Shown: piece by piece, positions 55,114 to 64,000 of the stretch
How positions within the stretch are numbered: the stretch's first letter is position 1
Layout of the letters: every line of letters begins with the position of its first letter
Source: Bigelowiella natans CCMP2755
Taxonomy: Eukaryota > Cercozoa > Chlorarachniophyceae
NCBI GenBank assembly: GCA_000320545.1
Contig: ADNK01000872.1
Location: 1 to 64,000 of the forward strand
Direction of reading: 5' to 3'
Length of the DNA stretch: 64,000 nucleotides
Notes under the pieces: model-generated
Databases searched by the model: none
What the model was told of the DNA's origin: nothing
The model's input: only the letters and a program-made list of their open reading frames with translations
Position numbers and translations under genes: made by a program

Positions 55114-57069
55114 TTACTGCATGCGAACTTGATAGTCTCCATTTTGGGTAATGTATCGGACCTGATTTATTAGTTTATACTGATGATCCAGGGTCATCCT
55201 TCAAATTGTTACATTTTAATACCCATGGCAAAGCGTGATATCCACTCTTCTCAGTAATCTTTAAATATCGAACTTGGATGCCAGATACAGTGAAGTATGG
55301 AATTTCAAATCTAATATTTACCAATATTAATCTGAGTCTGCTTGAGAAAACAAAAAATTGAATGATGACATACTTGACATTGATCGGCTTCTTCAAAGCC
55401 GCTTCACTTTCTTCAGATTGAATACTAGGTAGTCCAAAATGAGCTGCAAACCACCAAGTCAGTCATTGAACATCAGAATATCAATATGTCTCACCCCGCA
55501 TCATGTATTGTTTTTGTCCTGGAAATTGTTTGATTTTCCACTTGAAACAGCTTTCTTCAGGTGTATATTCCACTTTCCCAACGCTAGTTTTAAAGCTCGG
55601 TGAGTCCTGCAAAATAATATGCGATGACAATGCCGAACCTGGCCGTGTTAATTTATGTAACACAATATTACCGCATCTTCGGGAACAGCAACTATGATTT
55701 CAACATTGTTTGCATTGCTCCGACGCTTGAAGTTGGACTTTGCCTTAACAAGAAATTCTACTCTAGAACTCTTATGCGACTCAACCTGCGCCTCAATCCA
55801 GATTAACGGACGGACCTAACTCGACAATATGATAATATGATCTTCCAAATTGTAACCCTGAGAAGAAAGGAGTTGCAAAAATTCACAAACCTTAGTTGTA
55901 AGCCTGTATTGCATGAAATCAAAAGGTCCATCTGGAGGAATGAAGGAAATAGTTCTATTGCTTTCAAAACGGCTGAGGCGAACGCATTGGTGGAATCGAA
56001 TATCGTCCATCTCAACGCTCTTTCCTCTGGTTCTGCCTCTGTTTTGCATAAGAATCTTGTCGTTCAAGCCCAGTTTCAACTCTGGCATTCCACTGAGATA
56101 GGACTTCATTTTGACCGTTCCCATGATTTCAGAGTGCAATACAGTCCCATTGGAAGCAACCTAAAACGTCATAAGATCTTTTCTGAGTTTTCGTTGTATT
56201 CGAAAATTTTGATAAATACCAGTAGATTCAGTTTCTCTATAACGTCGAGGAAGATTTCATTCTTCTTGTGTTTGATGCCTTCAGCTCTCCAGGGTGTGGC
56301 TCCCGTCAACATGCCCGTCACGTTCTCGGCCAACTTCTTTTTCTCAACTTTGTGTGCCTCTCCAGCCTGGATGAAAGTCTTCAACGTTTTTGTGTTGGTA
56401 GCCTGAATATCATTAAATGCGGATGGTTCGTCAAGGGGGTGATTACAGTGATCGTTTAGCATTCTGCCTGACCTGGGGATATCCAAAGTCCATCATCTCG
56501 TCCAAAAGTTCGTAGATTATCACGAAATTATCTTTGATACTTTCCTCTTCCAATTCGTTGAAGTAGTCTTTCAATACAGATACCACTAGGTAAAGGAAGT
56601 TCAGTATAACCTGCCAATTGGAGAGCCTCAGACACATTAAAATCGAGCAGAGAGGAAAATTGTTACCATAACGTTCGCGTTCTTATTTGTAACTGCCATA
56701 ATGTAGAGCGAGTTGTACTTGATATACACATAAGTGTATGGACCCTGGACAGAATTTCGCAATGTGTTAAAATATTTCGGTGCAACTTAAGTTTCGCTTT
56801 GGCGGGGATAACCTCTTGAAATACTGGCTTCATATCGTTCTCATCATCTGTGAGAACTCTCCTGGTGAAGTGCTCAGCAACTGACATGGAAACATCTGCA
56901 CGATAATTTCGCGATAAAAGGACCTAGTATGATAGATAAATAAACAGACAATAGGGTTTCACTCACTGGACAACCGATTCAATTTATTATTGTCCACACA
57001 AAATGGTAGCGTTCAGACGGAGCAAATAACCTTTCCTTTAGCATCGATGAAGAATATTCCGGAGGCCAT
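55114..57069 (-). CDS. AP-1 clathrin adaptor complex subunit mu
   Basis: Medium (mu) subunit of the AP-1 adaptor, which selects YxxPhi cargo at the trans-Golgi network and endosomes. The start is MASGIFFIDAKGK at 57069. The longin-like domain continues VLLSRNYRADVSMSVAEHF, YTYVYIKYNSLYIMAVTNKN and KDYFNELEEESIKDNFVIIY, LLDEMMDFGYPQ. The linker leads to the mu homology domain: WRAEGIKHKKNEIFLDVIE, SYLSGMPELKLGLNDKILM, IRFHQCVRLSRFESNRTISF and PPDGPFDFMQYRL. The gene ends EIPYFTVSGIQVRYLKITEK, SGYHALPW, then VRYITQNGDYQVRMQ with TAA at 55114. These ends are diagnostic for AP-1 rather than AP-2, AP-3 or AP-4. About 11 exons with short introns; about 430 residues; no lesions. It is divergent from the E1-like gene. 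Confidence 0.93.
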
Positions 57070-57552
57070 TTTCAGATTGGTATTCTGTCTTGATGTATAC
57101 TATTTTTACCCTGCCAATTTAAATTAGTCAGTGGTCAGTTTCTTTTTTCTGTATTCCTTTTGTTTGATGTTCTAAATGTTTAATAGGTGGTGATGGATTT
57201 ACCGGCTGCTCTGCTCTTGCTGTTTCCAGTTGAGTGATGAGTGTGACTGTAAGACCAGATGTCCCTTTTATTCTCCTCAAAGGTATTCTTCTTTTACTCT
57301 TTCTCTACACACCTGGAGATGATATCACCTTGCTATGTAGTTGCTTTTGAGACTGATGATGAATGATATTGCCTGTGAGCTGCTACGACTTTACGCAACA
57401 TTCAGCCTGGCTACGAGGAGGTTCTCCTCTCAAATTAGGCCATATCACTTATCAAAGGACCAAAATCTCCTTCATTAATTAGTATTACTGCGAAAATCGC
57501 TAAATATCGGTTTTCATGGGTACTCTCTGACGATATACGCTTGTAAGTGAAT
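57070..57552. promoter_or_regulatory. Divergent spacer between AP-1 mu and the E1-like gene
   Basis: About 480 bases between two start codons, of mixed composition without island palindromes. It presumably holds both promoters. A minus-sense pyrimidine tract near 57110-57160 precedes the AP-1 mu gene. Confidence 0.45.
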
Positions 57553-60124
57553 ATGTTTCCAAAACTCCTGATAAACATGGAAGACGGCAAGGGAGCCTAC
57601 AGCAAGACGACGTCGAACTCTACGCACCATTCATCATCAGTGCTACGCCATGTCCTCGTTGTTGGTGGGGGCGGACTAGCCTCCGAGATTCTTCTGCATA
57701 TAGTTGGCGCCAATCCCCGGAGCATCACAATATTCGATAATTCGAAAGTGACAATCCGAGATCTTGCTTGCAACTCTCTTCTCCACCACTCAGACCTTGG
57801 TGCGAGGCGCTCGGAGGTTCTTGTAGCAAGACTTAAGGAGATATCAATTGCAAGTACATACTTTAGCGCACATGTCGGTGACCTGTGCTATGAATTCCTT
57901 CTCAATTTCGATGTTGTGATAATGGCCGGCTCATTCTCGAGGAGCGAACTAGAGCGTGTCAATTCATTCTGCCGACATCGCCGAAAGATCGATTCTCAGG
58001 GGAAAATTATGGAGAGTCCAATCAGTTTTATTGCAGCTGATACACGAGGAGTCATGGGTTATGTGATGGTCGATTTTGGAAACATCTTCCACGTTCCCTA
58101 CCCTATGGCATTTCACGAAAATTTTGAGACCGAAGTGCTTTCGATCGAGGAGGAGGAGAAGGGTAAGGATAAATTTATTTTGACAACTAAGGACAATTTC
58201 CCAGTAAATATGAAGTCGGGGGATAAAGTTCTCTTGATAAACATGCAAGAAGAAGTTCGTGGTCTAGACGGGAAGGTAGTCTCAGTTGAGCTTCTCTCAA
58301 ATAGAACGGCGCGATTCCACACGACCTCTATCAAGTTGTTATCATCTGGTTCGAAGAAAGTCTTTGGAGTTCTTCGATATCAGAAAGACCCAGTATCTTT
58401 GAAATTCAACTCTATTAGGAGAAGATGGCGGGCTGGAATTGGGTTGAAAGAGAAATCTGCTCAGGTCCAACTTGCATATCAAGCAGTCCTGGCATTTGAG
58501 CATAACACGAATAGAAAGCCAGCACGTTCACAGTATCCTGATGCCAAGAGAGTTCTGAATCTCGCAGAAAAACTGAATGATAGACAGAGACGTGTGGCAA
58601 TGGGAAGAGCCGGGGTTGGGGTTATTGATGAGAACGTAATCCAAAGCCTTTCACTTCTGTCTGGAGTGGAGATGTCTTCTATGTGCTCAATTGTAGCCGC
58701 ACTAGCAGCAGGGGCACTCATCAAATTCAAAAAAGGATTAAAACCGCCCATCTCCGACGCCTACATTCACTACATGGAGTGTCTCCCCTCAAATTTCGTG
58801 AGTAAATTTAAAGGAAGTACTAAGGGTGAAAAAGCAGGAGGAGGAGGCGACATGAAGGAATCCACAATACTTCAACCTCCTCCTCAACCAGAACAACAAA
58901 ATCCTAATGATCAAGTCAGCTTGGAAGATCATGTTGCCAGTCATCGTGAAGGGAAAAGGCCAGAGAAAAAAAAGAAGGCTGATGATGCTTCCTCTTCTCT
59001 CGATGATGATGGGAAAGTAAAGGAGGCTGAGTTTGGAGTCTTTCTAGTCGTTGCAGAAGAATCTATTCCAGTCTATTCTTTACCATCATTTGATGCTCCT
59101 AGAGCAGAGAGAGGAGGAGGAGGAGGAGGAAAAACTATAAATGCAGGTGAAATTATCGAAGCAAGCCCAGTCGCCGGCACAAGTTGGGTAAAGCATATGC
59201 AAGAGAAGAGGTACCTGCCGTCGGTAATTAATGGAAAGAAGGTTCTACTAAAGCTACAGGACATGGACAGTGCTGAGAAGCGAAGGAATCAAACGATTTG
59301 CCAGAAGGGGAGTGAGCCTTTTGGATTAGATGTGCAGCAGCAACTTGGTCAACTACGGGTCCTTGTCATCGGAAATGGAACTCCAGCGTATTGCATCTTG
59401 AAAGAGCTCTCGAGAATTGGGGTTGGAACCAACAAAGAGGGCGGAGGAGGGATAGTGGTAGCGGATTTTATGCAAGAGCATAACCTTAGGTATTGGTGGA
59501 GTCATCATTATCATCATCATCATCGTCGTCATAGTAGTACTACAAATTCTGGTGGTGGTGGTGGCGGTGGTGGCGGAGGTTGTGTTAGTAGTGGTAGTAG
59601 TAGTAGTAGTAGTTGTAGTAGTAGCAGCAGAACCAGTAGTAGTAGTCCTCCTGTTAGTAGTGCGGCTATATTCCTACAACGTGCCGTGGAGCTGCTGCCA
59701 AGTTCTGCAAATATAAAGGTACAATGTTAATAATTATAACTAGTAATTGTAATACGTTATCATCCGACGAATTCATGTGGTAAGGAGGTATTTAGATCTT
59801 GTCATCATTTATGCGTTTTTCTCTAATTCATTACCTCTTTCTTTCTCGTTCAGGTGTCATCACTTGCATGTGCGTTGGCGTCGTCGCATGGTCAATCGAG
59901 TAGTTACGATGTTGTAATCGGGGCATTTGGAGAAGTAGAAGAGATGAATCCCATGGATGAAATTACTCTGCTATGGTTATCACACGGTGTAAATCAACTT
60001 GCATCCAAACTTACAATGATGCTCAAGGTTGACCATACAGGAACATCTGCACTCATAGATCTTCGAGGAGGAGGGGGAGGAGAAGGAGGGGGAACAAGGA
60101 AGAAGGAGAAGCTCAATGATGAAG

Positions 60125-60155
<31 letters not shown>

Positions 60156-60526
60156 AGCAACAACAACAACAACAACGTCAACGTCTGTGCTGGGATCCAT
60201 GTGGAGTACGGCATATTGTCCATCCTCCCTGATGGATTGTCTTTCCTTCGCATGTGGACAGCACAATAAACTCTTCTTCTCAGGCCCAGCTGCTGCAAGA
60301 CGCTGCGTAGTGGATGGCCTTAGTACCGCACTTGGATGTGAATTATTACCTAAAAATGCTAATTATGACTACGGCAACAAGGTGAAAGATTCGAATGGGG
60401 AGGAGAAGGAGGAGGAGGGTAGAGGAGGAGGAGGAGGATCAGATAGTAAATCACACGATGATGGTGATAAAAAAGATCAAGAAGACGAGGTCAAGAAGCA
60501 GGAGAAGAAGAGTAAAGAAAAATATG

Positions 60527-60561
<35 letters not shown>

Positions 60562-62184
60562 CTGGTCGTAAGTCAGATGAAGCAATGCTTGGAGATACTA
60601 CAACGCCACAAGCGCCTGACGTCCTTCTCAGCATGTATTAAGGAAGCTGTGTCAATATCTGGACAACTGTTTATTTCAGGAGTTGTAGCGTCTAGAAAAT
60701 CTCTGTCAAAAGTATTTTTCAGTGACGTGCAGATGTTTAGCTGGAGGGCTGGTATGGCCAAAGAAGTTCATATCAATGTGGGTGATAACAATAACAATAA
60801 CAATAATACTGCCCAGAAACATCATTGTGCCGAAGGTAATAAAGAAGAAAAGAAGGAAAATACCAGTAGCAGCAGCAGCAGCATTTTTGGTAGGGTTCCT
60901 TGGTCTATAGTGATGGCTCTTGAGTTCCCAGCGACGACTTTGAGGGGGAAAGGAGCAGCAGTAGCATGGTTGATGACATTTGGTCAACAAGAGCAGGGGG
61001 GGCTCCAGTGTCTTCTAGAAAACGAGGAGTACCTTGTTATTGGATGTTGGGGTGGAGGCAAGATTCGGCATAAATTAAATGCAACGACAAAGAAGAAGAA
61101 GGGCCAAAAATATTCAATCACTTGTACTTGGGATGGCAAGTCATTCTCTCTTTATGTCAACGGCGAACATGTAGAGAGCAAGGAAGAAGGTATGGCTTTT
61201 AATTTAAGGTCATCTCTCCTCACAATCTGCACAGCTCCTAACCTGAAAGAAGCTGCATGCCGAGCAGCATGTACACAGCATGTAAGAGTTTTAAAACGAT
61301 GTCTCTCGCCATCCGAAGCAATAAAGGCCCATAGAATTGCACATATACGTTGGCCTTGCTTCTCAAGCATTACCCCTTTAGAGAAACCTAGTCCCAAGGA
61401 TGATGATGATCCCATCCTTTATGATTTTATCATGTCTACTGCGAGGCTGCTCTCTTACGTTCATCACGTCAACACACCTGGTGATAAGGAACAGTTTAAA
61501 ACTGGAGATGAAGTAAAGCAGCTTATCAAAGATATTTTAAAGGAAGAACAGGATAACTGCACTAATACTGATTCTACTCAAGAAGAAAATGATGTCGATT
61601 CTCCAGAGCTTAGCCCCATAGTATGTGCGCTAAGTAATTCTTCATTGTCCGAAGAAAACCAACAAAAAATTGAAACCCGATTAAACCAAATTTCCAAGAC
61701 TTCTAGTGATATGATAGCATCTTTGACAGACATCTTAGATGACACGAATAAGACACTTACCAGTCAGAAGAAGGTATCGTCGGCATCATTATCTTCTAGC
61801 TCAAATGCTTCGGTGAAGCTCCAAGAATGCAATGAAGAAGAAAATAGCTGCTCAGACGGCAAATCCATTCTCAAATCCCTCGATTTTTTAGATCCAGATA
61901 CGCGGGAATTGCAAGCTAGGTTTGTTGCATCTGCTGCAAATCTTCGCGCCAGGAATTTTGGCCTGGGATGTATTGAAACAGAGAAATTAATATGTTTCTT
62001 TGAGGGATTAAATGGCCCTGTTCCAGCTGCAGCAGGGGCGGCAGGTATGGCAACTATGAAACTGGTTGAGATTGCTGCCAAGATCTCTGCTAGAGATGAT
62101 GATGATTATGAAGAAGAGAAGGAGGATGATGCCATCCTTAGTCCCACTTCGTCGCTCACTCACACATTAAGCCTAGTGACATAG
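57553..62184 (+). CDS. Degenerate UBA1-type E1-like protein with inserted LamG-like domain
   Basis: Two exons (57553-59718, 59854-62184) give about 1498 residues. The order follows ubiquitin-activating E1. The inactive adenylation half has HVLVVGGGGLASEIL, ISFIAADTRGVMGYVMVDFG, an FCCH-like segment, then GVIDENVIQSLSLLSG and IHYMECLPSNF. The second half starts GSEPFGLDVQQQLGQLRVLV, but its glycine motif is GNGTPAYC instead of GAGAIGCE, and the usual NLNRQFLF motif is reduced to HNLRYWW before a His/Ser/Gly-rich insert. A Cys-domain remnant (TAYCPSSLMDCLSFACGQHN; QCLEILQRHKRLTSFSACIK) is interrupted at ~1070-1212 by a LamG/concanavalin-like domain (YSITCTWDGKSFSLYVNGEH). It then resumes ILYDFIMSTARLLSYVHHV and RFVASAANLRARNFG. 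No C-terminal ubiquitin-fold domain follows. It is probably not a working ubiquitin E1. Confidence 0.8.
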
Positions 62185-62189
62185 ATTGA

Positions 62190-62880
62190 AGAAAACATCC
62201 ATCTAATCAGGGACCTGGTACGGTCAACGTACGTGGAAATCCGCAAGCACAGCATGCACATGCATACTAGCATAGCATGTGAGACATCGTCTGCAGATCG
62301 CGCCATACTAGCATAAATCACACGTAAGAAATGCTACTGGCTCGGTCGCATGCATCATCATGCAATTAAAGCGCACGAGTTCTGGACTGAGCTTTGTTAA
62401 GCCGAATGAACCCGCGCGCACATGTGCACGTGCTGCGCGTGCGTACGGTCGTCTCTGCTATAGGTCAAGCCAGCTGTGGATACATCGTCATGCAAACAAT
62501 GCACATGCATCGCTAAGGCAATATCATGATAGCATGTGCTTGAAAGGCATATCATATTAGAAGCGTAAACGACACGAGTGCGCTAAATGCATCCTAGCTA
62601 GTTGCATAGAAATGACAAATCTACGCCATTGCTGATGGATCGATTGCAGCAATCGCTACGTGTTCTAGATTTGCCTACATGCATGTTGCTCTAGTGCTAG
62701 CCGGCGACTCAAGCGTGTCAAAATGCGTGTGCATACATATAGGTATCAAAATGCATAAGCAAACTAGCAAAGCACACATATTTATTTTTGTTAATTTATA
62801 TCGGCATTCGTATGATTTCATTAGTCTGCGCTATGGTAATAAGGAGCTCCAAAAACCTTCCCAGCAGCATACTAGTTTCG
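62190..62880. other. CTAG/CATG-rich 3' spacer island 8
   Basis: Spacer between the convergent 3' ends of the E1-like and beta-COP genes. It contains CATGCACATGCATACTAGCATAGCATG near 62253-62279 (read here only as clustered CATG and CTAG sites), GCGCGCACATGTGCACGTGC near 62414-62433 and CTAGCTAG near 62594. No supported gene. Confidence 0.7.
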
Positions 62881-62923
62881 ATCTGTTTGGTGACTGACAA
62901 CTATCCTTCATTGCTTCTAAGAG

Positions 62924-64000
62924 TTAGTTGCGGCTGTTGCCAATGTTCTCATCCGAAGTTCGCTGGTTGGAAGTGATCTTATCTCCAAGTGACAGAGCTA
63001 CTCCCTGTGTTTTGCTGCGAATGCGAACATACCCGGTGATCTTTTTGGATGAGGGGTTCTGCTCAACACTAAGGTTCAACAAGGCATCCTCACCGAATAT
63101 GCTGCATGCATACAAGTTTGCAGCGAGAAAACCGCACTCACGATAGTGGTCAATGTCAGGTGTGAGGCATTTCATATTCGTGATCTTGACGATGTGGTTG
63201 AGGTACTCTGTGAGATCCATAAAATCGGTGTTGACTGATACCTTGTTCTCCCACTCAAATTCAGCCCACATTGATCGAAACTCAGTGTCTGTACATGCTG
63301 CAGGATGTATGTAGTCCATAATATCCATGTGAATAGAATTGAGAACCACAATCTTTTTGTCCACTCCCTTGGAGGTAGAGTACACTATATTTCCAAATAT
63401 TACACCTGACTCGGTGGAGGATACTTTGATCGAGACGTTAATTGTTTTGGAAGCGTTTGGACCGATTGTATGCTCTTGAATACGATCAGAGATCTTGAGG
63501 TCACCAGACGTATTCAGCTCTACAGTGAGATTCTGTAGAGACTCAGATGTTTGATTGACGACTAGGATATCAAGGAGAATGTCGTAATCCAGGACGGTGA
63601 GATATGCTTCCGCATAGACGCTGTCCGCAAATCCCGTCAATTGATACACTCTTGAGAGCTTAGAGTTGATATCCAGTGTGGATGAGTCAGATCCCACAGC
63701 TTTTTTAACGTCGGCTGAATCTTGATCAACATCATAGAGCTCCTTTTCAGCCATAAGTTGCCGGATGGCAATAACATTATCCACATCCTTATGGTCCTCC
63801 ATATCATCGTTATCTTCGGTATTATTTTCAACTTTCTTGACGTGATCAAGCATGCCCTTGAAACTAGTACGGCATTTAGCAAGAAAAGCCTTCTGCACCT
63901 TCTCTGGGTATAGCAAAGCGTGTATGCACGTCAACACTCGCTGCCTGGAGTCTCTGTCAAGTTTGTTCTTCACTGGGCCATAGTTCTCCCCAATTCGTAG
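62924..64000 (-). CDS. COPB1: Coatomer subunit beta (beta-COP), C-terminal part, runs off the window
   Basis: C-terminal ~358 codons of beta-COP, a core subunit of the COPI vesicle coat (Golgi-to-ER and intra-Golgi traffic). The frame is open to base 64000 ([13 protein letters not shown]) and ends at the TAA at 62924. The linker is acidic ([17 protein letters not shown]). The appendage domain follows with family motifs: [83 protein letters not shown], and the carboxy-terminal platform subdomain ([40 protein letters not shown]). No intron is visible in this portion. Confidence 0.93.
   Translation of the reverse strand, partial: LRIGENYGPVKNKLDRDSRQRVLTCIHALLYPEKVQKAFLAKCRTSFKGMLDHVKKVENNTEDNDDMEDHKDVDNVIAIRQLMAEKELYDVDQDSADVKKAVGSDSSTLDINSKLSRVYQLTGFADSVYAEAYLTVLDYDILLDILVVNQTSESLQNLTVELNTSGDLKISDRIQEHTIGPNASKTINVSIKVSSTESGVIFGNIVYSTSKGVDKKIVVLNSIHMDIMDYIHPAACTDTEFRSMWAEFEWENKVSVNTDFMDLTEYLNHIVKITNMKCLTPDIDHYRECGFLAANLYACSIFGEDALLNLSVEQNPSSKKITGYVRIRSKTQGVALSLGDKITSNQRTSDENIGNSRN

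Noticed and set aside
57547-57552. GTG start codon for the E1-like protein
   Set aside because: An ATG follows two codons later in the same frame and is the likelier start in a eukaryote.

Overview
The window is the left end of a linear nuclear chromosome from an intron-rich unicellular eukaryote. It opens with a CCCTAA/TTAGGG telomere. The genes are spliced, with mostly short GT-AG introns of about 45-75 bases, and encode typical nuclear proteins (mitochondrial ATP synthase beta, MST-type kinase, CDC27/APC3, NSUN5, AP-1 mu, COMMD, beta-COP, an E1-like protein). Heavy microsatellite content and one protein whose N-terminus looks like a signal-plus-transit peptide would fit a secondary alga or related protist, but the lineage cannot be fixed from this sequence alone.

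Layout: telomere with a duplicated 75-base unit (1-406); subtelomeric DNA with a diverged ~0.4 kb tandem duplication (407-3218); coiled-coil gene on the minus strand (3219-5562); ATP synthase beta on the plus strand (6842-8900); a very microsatellite-rich minus-strand gene of about 12 kb (10297-22578); a relic of an indolepyruvate oxidoreductase-like gene (23140-23340); minus-strand LRR gene (23958-28017); MST/Hippo kinase (29212-30910); SURP/RS protein (32140-34618, minus); CDC27/APC3 (35606-39670); a membrane protein candidate (41084-42262, minus); NSUN5 rRNA methyltransferase (43555-45977, minus); a type I membrane glycoprotein (46488-52004); COMMD protein (52621-53480, minus); AP-1 mu (55114-57069, minus); a giant degenerate E1-like protein with a LamG-like insertion (57553-62184); and the 3' part of beta-COP (62924-64000, minus).

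Gene order mostly alternates in strand, giving divergent pairs with short, plain AT-rich promoters and convergent pairs. Every spacer that touches a gene's 3' end carries a compositionally distinct island of about 0.5-1.2 kb, dense in the palindromic tetramers CTAG, CATG and TGCA; 5'-5' spacers do not. This partition, a relic of a metabolic gene inside one island, and the E1-like/LamG chimera are the most unusual things here.

Exon borders were derived by hand from splice-site consensus, reading-frame continuity and family knowledge. They are firm for the ATP synthase, kinase, CDC27, NSUN5, COMMD and coiled-coil genes, and approximate for the 12-kb gene, the LRR 5' end, and the two membrane proteins.
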